Assembly (NCBI RefSeq): GCF_009870125.1 | Contig: NC_046680.1 | Coordinates: 10,478,001 to 10,542,000 of the forward strand | Direction: 5' to 3' | Length of the DNA stretch: 64,000 nucleotides | DNA from: Drosophila pseudoobscura | Taxonomy: Eukaryota > Arthropoda > Insecta > Diptera > Drosophilidae | Shown here: positions 12,148-25,000 of the stretch, piece after piece | How positions within the stretch are numbered: position 1 is the stretch's first letter | Layout: each line of letters starts with the position of its first letter | The notes under the pieces: generated by a model | What the model was told of the DNA's origin: nothing | Seen by the model: only the letters and a program-made list of their open reading frames with translations | The model's database searches: none | Translations under genes and position numbers: made by a program

Positions 12148-15100
12148 GGAGGGATTGAAAGAGAGTGTATGAGTGGGAGACCACGCGTGTCCTTGACAGA
12201 CGGGAAGCAACAATTGATGTGTGAAAACGTGCTGTGAACGAAAATGAAAAATCCTGCAGACAACAACAAAGAAGTGAGTAAACTTTTCTACCCCTAAGAC
12301 CTCTCGTCTTCTCTACGAGGAGAAAATCAATAATGAAAATCTTGAAAATCATGAAATCAGTGAGCGTACGATATAAATATTAAATCTGTGCGGTACCGAG
12401 GAGGAGGATGGAGGAGAAGGACGAACAGGACGAGCAGGTGGAGCAGTATCTTTATCATGATAAAATTATAAAAAATTTCGCAATATTGCAGCATTACTAT
12501 TGTGGCCACCCCCAGGACCTGTACAGCAACCCTTCACCGCAGCCGAAATAAACGACTTTCGAGTTAATTGAGGAGAGAACGTAACGGACTGTGGACTGTG
12601 GACCGTAAAGAAAGGGAAGGGAAGGGAACAAAGCGGAAGAGACAGGTGGCAGCTCTCAGGCGAGCAATACAGAGGGCAACAATAACAGTTGGCAACGGCT
12701 CTCGGCATAGCGGAAACGGAAATGAGTAACGAGTAACTGGGAAACTGGGAAACTGGGAAACGGCCAGGCCCCAGCAGCGAAAGAAAGCGCCAAAAGAAAA
12801 CGGAAACAGCAAAAGCAACAGGAGGGAGACGAGGCGGAATGAGAGCCCAAGCATTGCAAAGCAACAGTTTAACTGTAAAACATTAAATGAAAATGAGGCA
12901 GAGAAAAGGAAAAGCAAGGCGAAGGACAAGGAGCACAAGGAGCACAAGGCGCCCAAGGATTCCATGTCATGCGGAGGGGAAAAGACCTTTAACGGTACAC
13001 ATAGTTGTGGGTACTGCGATACAAGTTTCCCTTCCCTGGGGCGAAAGCTGCGATGAGGATGATGGGACAAGCAGAGGATGTGCCATGGAATGGGCTGGGA
13101 TGGGTTGGGCTTGCTATGGGCCAGTGGCAGTGGCAGAAGGATGTGTCTGTGGAGCAGGAACCGTTATTTGTGTGTGGTTGTGGGCAAACAACGGCTCGTA
13201 CAAGGCGTGTTAGCAAGCCAAACATGTTGGCTTGTGTCAAGTCAGAGCCACTGCCACTGCCACAGCCACAGCCAGGAAGAAACTGGTCCTGGGCCACAGA
13301 ATAAAGCTGCAAAAAATCGAATGAAGGAACAAAAAAATGCCTCCAAGGCTGCGAGTAAGTAAAGCGGGAAGCTCGAATCCGAAATAGGATTGCAGGTTTC
13401 GGATCCTGTACAAAATCTGGCCAAAGGGATACCACATCAAGGGCCAGGTATACTATTAAATAAAGGTCATCGAGAAATGTGGCTAAGCTAAGCAAATCCC
13501 CTAGAAGTACCCCTTCGTTGAAGCCAATTAATCATAAATATTGAAAATCAAAATACTTGAGGCATGGTCTGTATTAATTGGACGTTGTAATCTATACTTC
13601 AACTCCCAGGAAGCACAGCTGCAGAGGGGATAAGCATCTGCAGTGCCGCAAATGGAGAGAGAGGCAGCAGGAGGAGCATCCACTCCCAGCACGATGCTCA
13701 CTTGCGGTGCACCGCATGTGGCCAAGCCACATGCCACAGGGCCCGTTCTCTTTCTCCTTCTGCTTCTCGTTATCGGCCCCTCCTCGACCGTGTCTTGGAA
13801 AGAATCAGCCCAATCAATGGCCGCTGGCACTGCGAGAATGAGTTCGTTTCCTTGTCATGATTTTTGGCTTATAAGAGAATGCCAAGACGGAGGATGAAGA
13901 CGGCAATGTGTCGCTAGGTTGGCTAACGGAAACACGGCAGGAATTTAAGTGCTTCCGCTTTCAGCATGGAGCAGGGGGTGCACTAGGGTGAAAGAGATGA
14001 AATCAATAAACGAAATCATAAACTGGAATGCCGCAAGAAGCAGGGGCGAGAGAGTGAGAGGGAGTGGGCCGGGTCAGGGCATGTGTGTGACAGGTCAAGG
14101 AAGCCGAACGAAGCCTCTTGGCAGCCTGTCAATTTCCCAATATCCCCAGATGCTTTCGCCACCCACCTAGGGGTGCGGAAAATTTTACACATAATTCTAG
14201 CATTCATCAAGAGCGGAAAAGCAGCGGAGGCAAGTGGTAAAACAGGTCAAATGAAATGTTTTTCGGGCAGAAAAATCAATAATAGCATACGAGTACGTGG
14301 GGCTATGCACAGAAGCCTCAACTGAAGACGGTTGAGTGGATCAGAATTAATCCCTATGACCAAGTGGAAGGGATTCAAAGAGTTGCCATGTAGCGGCTTA
14401 GAGGGAGATTTCAACAAACGAGCTGAAAATGAAATGTTTTGCCGTAATTTTCATGCCCACACCCACTCCCTCATGTACACCCAAGCTGCCACACAGATAG
14501 CGCTCTGCCGCTTGCCACAGCAGTTGACTCAGCTTGCCACATTTGTTAATTACTTTTTGGCAACGGACACGCTGGTCTGGAGGGGACTTTTTGTGCTGAC
14601 CCCAGTGAAAACTTCCCTCGAACCTCGAACAGGAGGCCTTTTCAATAAACGGAAGCATACAAATTAACAATTAAATAATGCCAAGGCCCAGAACCCAGAG
14701 GCAGCACAAATGTCGAACAGGTGGGCAGAAACATCATCAGGTGAGAGTAGAGAATAATTAGAAATGTGCCGGAAAAGTGCTGTGACTGAAATAAGGAATC
14801 AAGAGAGGCAGGCACACAGCCCACTCCGAAAAATCTGTCCAGATGAATCATCCAGATCTCAGGCCATAAGTTATTTTCTGTGGCACTGGGACATTACTCC
14901 GCTCCAGCCATGCACAGCATGCGTAATTATGTCCATGTAATCAATCCCAGACAGTGCTCGAGGGAGAGAAGGAAACATATACGGCCTGCCTGGCAACTGT
15001 TGCGCCTAGAGGAGGAGCGTAGCCCCAAAAGAAAGCAATAAGCGGCAATCGTAAATTCAAATCAAGTGCCTGAAATTGCCAGATAAAAGCAAAGTCTGCT

Positions 15101-15454
15101 CCTCACACAAGCCCACATGAGGGCGTCGGCTGGGCAGGGCAGAAGCCTCGAGATAGGGTATCAAGGGGAGTTCCATACATTTGGTAACAACTTCTGCCTG
15201 TCATCGTCCTCTAAATATAGCTCTCATCATTGATAGATGATTTGGGAGGCAAAAAAAATCAGATCTCGGGGTCACTAATGAAGTTCAATGTAAACTTAAA
15301 GGCTTCGTGTTCTTTGGATCAAGGCTAACGACAGCTTTCAGCCTATGTCGGGGTCACCCACATATATTGTGGTCACCGAAAACTTGATAAACGATTTGTC
15401 ACCGCACCCCCATCTATCCAGCTCGTGTCCTTCCATCAGTTTTGCTGCGCTCCC

Positions 15455-15564
15455 GCAAGCAGTTCATGCCTGCTTGCCCCGATAAGTAAGCCCCGTTCTT
15501 GAATGCTTTTCTCCGTAAGCAGTTTTTGCTCTGCTTGCCCTTTGCAGTTCACTCCCGCAAGCAG
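15455..15564. repeat. Cluster of palindromic GCAAGCAG repeats
   Basis: GCAAGCAG (15455-15462) and CTGCTTGC (15470-15477) form an 8-bp stem with a 7-base loop. A second, 6-bp stem AAGCAG/CTGCTT spans 15517-15536. A third half-site GCAAGCAG lies at 15557-15564. No gene is nearby and the function is unknown. Confidence 0.6.
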
Positions 15565-18500
15565 TTTAATTAAACTTTAAAAACAGTCCAGCCGCCCTGC
15601 AGCAACTCGTTTCACCTCTCCATGATTCATCTTCCTTTGAATTCAATCTTTGAGAGAAGGAATTACAGGGCATTCAGTGGGTGACCCGCCATCTGCTCTG
15701 AACATGATTATCTCCATCTACGACTACGAGTGGGAGTATATAGCGTTGCCAGCACATCGCAAAATTTATAATGTTAATGCTGAGCGCTGCGCTGCTCTGC
15801 TCTGTTGTGCTTTGCTTTGCTTGCGCCTGAGCTTTTCTGTTCTCCTCCATTTTGTTGGTTGCCTGCCAATCTCCCTGCCCTGTGGGGCCACACAACACTT
15901 TTAGCACATAATAATAGTCCGGGCCATGCAATTACTAAGGGTCAGAAGGGGTGGTTGGCCAAGGAAAAGAGATAAAGAGAAGGCACAACGACAACGTTTA
16001 GTGTGAGTCCCGGGGACGGTATGGGCACTTAAAGTCAGCAAAGTGCAAAAAGGACTCGACAAAGGCTTTGGCTCTGACGCTGGCGCTGGCAAATCGATAG
16101 ATGTTTGACCCCAAAAGCAAGCTTTCCTCAACTTGGATATTGAACTCGCCAAAGACTCAATCTGTTGCTGATGAGTTGAACTATTGGCTGGATGAATAGT
16201 TTGCGCCGTGAATCAGCTAACAAGCTACTGAGTGGGTGGGTTTTGCGTATACGTATACGTTTACGCATTCTAGATGTGCATATCTGGCGAGGACCAACTT
16301 TTTGCTGTCCTTCTGGCTTCAAATTCATTGCCTGTCGTTTATCTAAGATGAGTGGCTTGTTCGTGGAGCTTCCGCACTTGGGCCAAACAATTTGATTACG
16401 GCCGAGTGGATGGAGATGGGAGGAGGAGTGCGACCTTTCAGCTGGCTGCAATCGCAATCAGGCGAAGCAAACAAATCCCAAGTGCTTGACATTGCAGACG
16501 CTGCAGACGACAGCGAGAAAAATCTGAGTAAGCTGGGAAAATCTTGAAATCGAATGCCCCGACCGTGATTCCTTTAATTTCTGGCAAATCCAATTTCTAT
16601 TTCAATACCGCCATAACGAGCCATGCAGCGAAATAAGATGCCGCCAGAGCGTGCTCCTACATCGCATCACCCATACGCCCCGTACTCCAGGCACACCAAG
16701 CTCTGGTGAGGCCACTGCCAATTACTCGGCCATTTGTTAAGTTTTGTTAAATCCACGCCAAACGTATTGCATTGATTGTCTCCGTGTTTGGCCAAACACT
16801 TAAAAAGTTCCTCCAACTTTGCGTCGCCTGGAGGCCAGGCAGGCATTCCATTATAAATGGCATTCAACTGCCAGACGGACAGGTAAAGTGATGGCTAGAC
16901 AGGGACGGAGGTTGGCCAGAGAGCGGTGGAGGTTGGACAGGTGTGTCCTCCCCCTGCTCCCCCTGCATCATCCTCAACTGGTCTTTGTAGCACTTGTGCA
17001 ACACTTTCATTTACTTTATTGAGCGCACTCGCATCCACACACTTAGTCGTGCCATTATACCGCTTTTCTCGACGGTATTGATACCTTAGCATTAGTAAAG
17101 GAAGTGATAGCGATTGCTACATAGCTTGTAATTTCCTTTTTAATCTTTCATCTTTTTCTGCTTAAGCCAATTCCCTGGCCTCAGGACTCAATTCACACAA
17201 ATTATCGCAAACTAAGAATTACTTTAGGTGTGCAGGGTATTCCCAGCCGCATAAAATGAATAAGCGTGCACTTTCCATTCCGGTTTGTAATTAGCAAATG
17301 GCCAGAGCCGTCTCCAGTCCCACTTATCAGCCAGAGTATCCTTAAGAGATTTGAATGAAACGGCCTTGGCCGCCAGACTGGCTTATTCTACGGTGGCTAG
17401 TGGGGGTGGTAGGCGGGGAGGCGGAATCTCAGGAAGCGTTTACATTTCAATTCAATATGTTTAAGCAAGATTTGTTCAGATTGTTTGCCCGGCAAAACTT
17501 TTCCACTCTTGCAACATTTATCCACTCCATAACTTTATTTTCTTGGACCCGGAGCAAGTTCAAGTCTCTGTAGGACTTTGCGCGCGGTGCGGAGGATAAA
17601 AATGCAGAATTGATTTGATTTATGCCAGCCAGAAAGCCTGTCCAGACCGGAGCACACCATCCCATTGTCGCCTCCGAGTTGCATTGACTTTTGTTTGTTT
17701 CTATCGAGTAGCATTTGTCTGTCAAGGCAGGAGTAAAAAAAGTATCTTCGATCTGCCAAGGGGAATCTGCGTTCTCCGCATAAATTCAATGGAAAAGCAT
17801 TTGAATTATTCGGAATATACATATATGCATATTTTAGTGTCTGCGGGCGGGTGGGGTGTGCGGGGGCGCACATTCAGGGCTTTCCCAATTTCTGTATGTA
17901 CATATGTAATATTTTCTCCCTCTCATTCTCTTTTTTCCTCTCACTCGCTTTGGCAAAAAGGAGGTCTGGGCTGAGCCATGGGTGGAAATCATTATTTTCG
18001 AATTTTCCAGCTACCAGAAAATTGTTTTTGTGTTTCCAATGCTGTCGATGCTCCGATGCTGTGCGGCCGGGTTTCAGATGGGTTGTTGGTTTTCCTGGTT
18101 TTGCCAGTTCCGCTGGTTTTTCTGTTTGTTCTCTGACTGGCTATGCTGACTGACTGTGGCTCTGCCAGTGCTGTTTGCTCCGAGCCAAATTGGCATAATA
18201 AACAATGCCAATGGTGGCAAAACCGAGTGATTGTCGCTCTCTCTATGTGGCAGTGCCTCCACATTTCACTCCGTATCAATCCGGGGGCGTGTGTTCCTTG
18301 CAAAGTGAGTTAGCAAAGTGAGTGATGCAGGATTCTGTGTGGGTGCATGTATCAGTGCGGTGGCCAAACAATGTGCCACTCGCTTAGCAAGGGCATTAAA
18401 GTGTGGGGCGTGGCACACATGACATAGAAACTGTTGCCAGGAGATGAAGCCCTGAAACAAACCTGATTGCCTCCTTCTTCAGGGCTTGTTCCCTTCACTC

Positions 18501-21407
18501 CATTTTAATTAAGAACATAATGCATCCTAGTGCCTTATCTTGTGGCAATTATCAGAGCTGACAAGACTGTGCAAAATGGGGTAAAAGGATCTACAGGACC
18601 TTGGCATCTTTGGCCATTAGCAAGGCTGCATCGGCCACATCAACAGGTTCCTCGTTCTTCTATTTCGACCTTACGTCGCGGTCTATGATTGATTGATACG
18701 CATTTGAGGGTCACAAATTAATAGCTTTAATTAAGCGCAAATTGAGGCAAGTCATTCATCACAAGTCGCAGAAGAAGGATTACTGCAAGGGGACTGTGTT
18801 GGAACCGAAGAAAAATACATTTTATATCCATCCACAGGCTTCCTCGAATGTTTATGGGACAGTGCCAAGTGGCTTTTCTAGCATTTTGATGTATTTTTAA
18901 TGTCGTCTTTTCAGGGAATATATATGATTAATGGATTGTGGTTATATGTAAGTATATGTATGTTCTATGTATGAATATATGTGGATGTGTGTGTCTGTCT
19001 GTATGGGTATTTATAAGTCTTTGGGTTCGGTTCGTTATTTGTCCTTTAACGATTCAATGAGCTCTAAAACGGTTTTATTGATTTTGTGTTAATGTTGCAG
19101 GGCAATCAGAATGTTGGAGGGATGGTGTCTATAAATATTTATATGCACAATTTAGACCGCGGCGAAATGCGATACGAGCCGAACCAATAAGAGCCAGCCC
19201 CGGCCTTCTCTGTTCTCTGCAGTTTAATGAACTGTTCCCGGAATAGAGGGAAACGATGAGATGGCCCGTAGTTCTCAAGAGCGTGCCATATGTTGCATAA
19301 CCGCAAATGAACTGTTTTAGCTGGAACATTGGGCGCAGCGGCAGGACAAAGGACCGTTCTGGCTCTGGCTCTGGCTCGGGCCTGTTTATATTGATTTGTT
19401 ATGCGTGCGGTGGGGCAGAAGGCACAGCCACAACCGACCATGCCGCACAGGTAACGATGTGCTAAGCGCGCTGTGCAACAAATATGCGACAGCCACGCAC
19501 ACTCTGCCCCCTCCCATGCCAGTCAGGCTGCCAATCCAAATTGAAGCGGAATTGTCGGGGCAACGCCAACAGTACCGAAAGTGGTTTACAGGAGGGGCAT
19601 GGGGCATGGGGAATGTGGCATCATCATAATCATAATTAGTCTGATGAGAATGGCAGCCGCAATGAGGTTGTTTTTGGCTCTCTCTCCCTCTCTCTCTCTC
19701 TCTGCAAAGTGCAAAATGCTGTAAAAAATATATGCCCACACACACACACAGATGTATGGGTGTATATGTTTTGTATAAACAGGGGGCACTTAATTACTGT
19801 GCCACTTCCTTGTTTCTCAGTGATGCCTTGTCTTTTGCTTGAATTGAGCGGGATTTGTATTTATCTTAAATGTTGGCACTTGCGGGCATTTTCTTCCTCT
19901 CTTGTTGCGTCTCTTCCTCTCCACAGCTCCATCTGGGCTTCATTTTCGCCGCTTAACCTTCGCAGAAATACAAAAAAAAAGCGCCAAAGATAGAGCGGAA
20001 CCTGGAAAATCATGAAAAGAGATGGAACGCGAAGAGCAAACAGAATAAGCGACTGGCAGACAGACAGAGAGGCATGCAAACAAGGATAAGCATACGGATA
20101 CACACACACACACGCGCACACACAAAGAGCCACCCACACAGAGATATTGTCTGGTTGTTTTTGGAGCAATAGGCATTTGTTTTAGACTCTTCCTCTCCCC
20201 TGCGCTCCCACAGCCGCCTTGGCAAAAGCGTCGAATGCCGTTTAACTGCCGCTTGACACAGAGAAAGAAGGAACCGAAAACAAAGAGGGATAGAGGCCAG
20301 AGAGAGAGAGAGAGGGAGAGAGAGGAAAAGCAAACAACAATGAGTACAGCCCACACCCGGACGACGGCCCGAATGGAAGAGAGACGGCAGACGCAGCGTC
20401 TACGGTATACGGTTACCATTTAGTAGTCCTCAAAGGTGAAATTTCCCAAGAAAACAATGAGGCGGCGACACCCGGACTGGACAGAAACGGACCGGCCCGG
20501 AACGGACCGGTTAAGCCTCTCCTCTGTTTGGCCTCTCCTCGTTTTGTGGCGCCTCAGCGGTTTTCTGCTCGGCCTTTTTGTTTGCGGCCTGAAGTGCGGC
20601 AGCTGTCTAAGCAAAAGCCAAATTTAATTATTCATAGATTCGCCGGGCTCTGTGTGGGAGAGTGTTTGCCGAGAGATTAAGGCAAATGAATGGCTTCCAG
20701 GAATACGCCAGCATACTTTGGCTATGAACGCCATAACTCAAATGCCTGCAACTGGGATCCGTAAGCCTGTATGTGGATCACTCCGATGGAGGAACACGCA
20801 ACTCCGTGGGACCCCAATCTAAAAACCACGAGGAATAGAAATTAGTAGTGGTTCTTAAACATTTTTCAGACCCAAATTGTACGCAACTCTGTTGATGGGT
20901 GCTGCAGAAAGACTGCCAATAGACGATGCACTGAGGAAGGGTCCTGAAAATGAAGAATATAGGGTTAATTAAACTTTCCAGAAGGACTACACGCATGTAC
21001 AATACCAGTTCCTGCAGCTCATACGACATTCGATTTGCAGTTACAGAAAAGTCAAAGCAGGATTCCAGGAATAGCCTGAGGTGCATTCTATTTCTAGCGT
21101 CTTATTACGCCATTCCAAGAATGCTATTAGCAACAGTATCCACAGTGGGCGGTAGCTCCTTCAATACCTGCAAAAGGGGTTCTGCCACCTCCGTCTCATA
21201 TGTAGGTAAGGTGGTGCTACAGCTTCTCAAGATAAAGGCACAACACATCTTTTTTGTGTAAATATATTTCTTCTTGGACTTGAAACAAAATAACATAACC
21301 TCAAAAGTTTGTATTTGTGGAAAAGTTTTCCCTTATCGAAGAGAAGAGTGTCTGGAATGATTGTCGATTCTTCTTCGATAAATTGTGTACAAAATGGTGG
21401 CGAGCAC

Positions 21408-22040
21408 TTAGACGACGATGCGGTAGGAGATGTAGCGACCGGCCGACTTAGAGGAGCGGATAATCTTCACCACTTGGCCGGGTTTCAGGCCGAAGTAGCG
21501 TGACACCGGATCGTTGACCTGGATGCGCATCAGCATGGACTCCTTTAGCTTGTAGCGACTGAGCAGCTCCTGCTTCTCGTCCGGTGTCATCACCACGTGC
21601 TCCGGCACATTCTCATTCTCGGTGATATTGAACATCAGCTCGGCCTCTAGGAACTGTTCCAGAACGTACTTGGGGGCCATCTCAACGAGCGCCTGCCTGG
21701 CCGACGGCGTTATGCTGTTCTGCACCACAATAATGGCACGATAAATGCTCTCCTCCTGCATGCGCAAACAGTAGCGTTTGATGTCTTTGATGCCGACCTT
21801 CGGCTCCTGCGGAAAGAACACAAACATCTGGTCGGTGGGGTCATCGTTGTGGGCCACAAGCAACGTGATATCGGCCCGCGAGGGGCAGTTTTCGCTTGGC
21901 CTGTCGCCGAAAATCTCCTGGAACCCCTGCAGCGTCTGGTCTAGTTCCTCCTGAGTAACCAGATACCCACGGTCGTGGCACATTTGCAGTACTGTCTTGC
22001 GTATGCGCCACATTTTGTATAGTTCTTCTTCGTCATTCAT
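21408..22040 (-). CDS. Rpb5: RNA polymerase subunit RPABC1 (Rpb5), intronless copy
   Basis: RPB5 is shared by RNA polymerases I, II and III and helps form the downstream DNA jaw. The 210-aa product has the family's usual length. It starts [16 protein letters not shown]. The N-terminal jaw domain (about 1-140) has the signature [17 protein letters not shown]. The C-terminal assembly domain (about 141-210) has [26 protein letters not shown] and GQVVKIIR, ending [11 protein letters not shown]. The ATG at 22040 is chosen because it begins the family N-terminus; the frame is open a further 25 codons upstream without homology. The gene is intronless, lies antisense between the two PKC genes, and changes several residues I recall as nearly invariant, such as NITENEN where NITEHEL is usual. 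That suits a relocated retrocopy. I cannot exclude that it is the sole Rpb5 gene of this species. Confidence 0.88.
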   Translation of the reverse strand: MNDEEELYKMWRIRKTVLQMCHDRGYLVTQEELDQTLQGFQEIFGDRPSENCPSRADITLLVAHNDDPTDQMFVFFPQEPKVGIKDIKRYCLRMQEESIYRAIIVVQNSITPSARQALVEMAPKYVLEQFLEAELMFNITENENVPEHVVMTPDEKQELLSRYKLKESMLMRIQVNDPVSRYFGLKPGQVVKIIRSSKSAGRYISYRIVV

Positions 22041-25000
22041 TGTAGTAATTTTTAATTTTCGGTATTTACGACTCACTTGCAAATGAAATGTACAAAACAG
22101 AGTTGCGTGGCTCAATATATCGAGACAACTGGTCGTTTTACAGCACTGAAGGTGTGCATGGTATACATATTATAAGGGTATGTATGAATATTTCATAACT
22201 TTCTGGATTGGATTGATTTGGTTGCTTTCTGTTTTCCCTTGTGGTTCCAGCGTATAAAATATAAATGAAATATGTGATTGTATTTTGCACAATACCAATC
22301 GAAACAGTCCGGCTCCCCCGAAAAACTTATAAAATTAAAAGGAAGTGTGGGTAAATGTTTTTATATTTCTATCTATTTAATTCTATGATGGGAATGGAGG
22401 GACGTCATTGAACTTTTTGCTAATTTGATTAATTTTTTCATTAATTTGCATTCGCAGGCTTTTGTTTGCAATTAAACAATCACACCCCAGTGGATATTTG
22501 TACAGTTAGAGATACAATGCACCTGAATGAAATTGCCTAATTGGAAACTTGTTACAGAAGGCGTTCGTATGGAAAACCTTGATTTTCTGCCCACAGTGGA
22601 GTGCATTAAGGATGTGACCGCAATAAGAGCACCAATTAGTTTGCATTTGACAGTCAGATTCATTAGTTTAATGGGCAATGGTCAGAAGGGAGAGTGTAAG
22701 AGAGGTAGAATAGTTGTGGCTTGAAAAGGAAGGAACAAAATACCACAATATATTTCACAAAAGAAGAGTTTTCCAAGGCCAAATAGTTGCAGAAGAGAGG
22801 TAAAGAGGGATAATAATAGATTACTTCCCTGCCCATCTTCATGTGAGCATGCAGTTTCCTTTCTTTTTTATCAATATTTTCACTGTCCTTCCTTCACTTC
22901 CAACAAACATTCGAAATCCATTTGGGGATTTCAACATTCAATTATTTTACTCAGCCTGACAGTTTGAAGCTCTTCTCACAGCGATTGGCGTCTGTTTTAC
23001 CAGCTATCCCGAGTAATTAAAAACCAATGAAACTTTCGACAGCTTATGGGAGATGATGCAATTGGTGCTTCGAGCTCTGGGTATTGCCCCATTGGGGCGA
23101 GAACTTTTAATTGAGTCAACTAAGCTTTTGTGAAAACTCTCGGGGTGCAGAATAAACTATACGGATGTGGTACTGCCAGGATGTGTACTTGTGCTAGGAG
23201 CCCATAAATACCTTCATTATATGTCATTGCAGATCCCCCTTTAAGAGTGCCCAAGTGCGGGATGAGCCCAGAATTAATGTGTGCTTACGCTGCGTATACG
23301 TGATGTGCCCCATGGACATTTGGGCAGGGCCCCTGGTACTCGTATTTGAGCCCAGTTAGTGCCCTGGCTGGCATTCCTCATTTGTCTCCCGTTTCGTCTC
23401 CGCTCTGAACCATTTATTACGCCTTGGCACGCGCTACAATTCCATTTTAATTACACGACCGCAGTCGTCCATTCGCCGCCGACCATCTCTCTGGGCCCAT
23501 GTCGAGAGCTCTGAGTGTAAATTAGTAGCCTGCAAACGATAAATGAGGATTTCGCTCACTACCTCATCCTTCCGCGTCCCCCGGCCTTCCTTTGTGCGTT
23601 TGCGGTTGGCCATTTGAGTGAAGGGAAAATGGTGATGCCAGTGCCAGAGCCAGAGCTGCCACGTGTTGAATCCTTTGGCTGTCGGAGACCAGTGGCAGAC
23701 TATTTCGAAAGATCCCTAAACAACTTTGTAACCTGTAGAATGTAGAGTGCATGCCACACTGTTCAGAACCTACCATTCTTGCTACCTCTTTTGGTATTTC
23801 AATTTTCAGCTTCAATGTATGTATTTTCTTTTATCATATTATTATTTACATATTTCAGTGAGTAAATCTGAGTAACAAGTACATATGTTGAAGATTGAAT
23901 ATTTGACTATTTACTCGTCAAACTCGGCCATGGACAACTATCTAAAAGGAAGATTAGTTTGGTTTAATTTGAATGCAAATTGCTGTGCATTTCAGTGGTC
24001 TGCCTTGTGCACAGTCACGGCTGCAGCCAACCTGTCAGGTTACACAGACTAAACATCTACATATATTCTGGCTCTTGTTGCCTTCCGATGAGTGCATAAT
24101 TAATGCGGGGGCGTGGCGGTCAATGCCAGGGAGGGCCCAAGCGGCGCGCCGCGGCGGAGGCGCTACAAATGCGGCGCTTTGGCCTGGAAAATTGCCCATG
24201 GAATGCAATAAGAATGCAAATGGGGATTGGAATGCACGTGTGCTCGTGCGAGTGCCAGTGCGTATGTGGCTGTCCGCATACTTATTGTAATCAGTGCATT
24301 GAATGCGAAGTGCGTATCCGGATACTTATCGTAATTCGAGTGTGTTTGTGTCTGACAATGCTCACTGTAATCGGTGTGGATATGTGCGCTGGCCTGTTGT
24401 AGTCAGTGGGTGGATTACGCTAATGACATTTGATGATAACATCGCTTCTACTCAGCAAGGACTCATTGAGACATAATCGGCCGCCCACAAAAGGACACCC
24501 GATGAGGTGGATTGCGATTGACAGCAGTCAATGAATTGCCCGCCTATGCTAAAGATGATTGACCAGAGATTATAGCTAGCCGATCAACATGTACCAATTA
24601 AAGGACGAGTATTACGCCAGCTAAAGACTCCTATTAAATGCTAGTACCCGCATGACTGCTATCACTTCTTAAATCTCGGCCCCTTACTCGTATCCAGATA
24701 ATTTCCCATTGTCTCCGGCTGGGGGACAACTTCAATTCCATTCAGACGGAAGGCCCTGTCAGTGCCCCTTTTCATTATCGGCCATGGCAGTCGCTTCTTC
24801 GGGGAACAGGTCCAGTGGCAGCTTTAGAAGCAGAAGCTGCCACACACACTCACGCGATGCCAAAGTGTCATCCTCAAGGCAACAAAAGTTGAATCTCTGG
24901 TGGCCCGTACTTCAATTGTTGCCCCCCGCCAACCACCCCACAAGCCCCAGCTTCACCCTGCTATTCATGGTGCCAATGATGGACCGCATTGTTCTAGGCC

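Larger units (their letters stand above)
4902..20777. other. Long noncoding interval between inaC and the Rpb5-type gene
   Basis: About 16 kb with no reading frame that looks like a conserved protein. Open frames here are short and overlap one another, or cover microsatellites. The stretch contains CA, GA and CT tracts, a CAGTGC repeat at 6765-6785, a CCTGG/CCTAG repeat near 7081-7110, an ACGGGAT repeat near 10220-10245, a C run near 10450, palindromic GCAAGCAG repeats at 15455-15564 and a CTGGCT repeat near 19362. A 5'-exon-like stretch ends in a GTGAGT donor at 12273. Otherwise it is AT-rich spacer, plausibly regulatory DNA of the PKC genes. Confidence 0.6.

Noticed and set aside
12466-13070. 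Minus-strand frames rich in Phe/Ser/Leu (132 and 168 codons)
   Set aside because: They are products of purine-rich repeats (GGGAAACTG and similar) on the + strand, with no family resemblance.
19861-20419. Minus-strand Cys/Val/Leu-rich frames
   Set aside because: They cover CA and GA microsatellites. Hydrophobicity comes from repeat translation, not a membrane protein.
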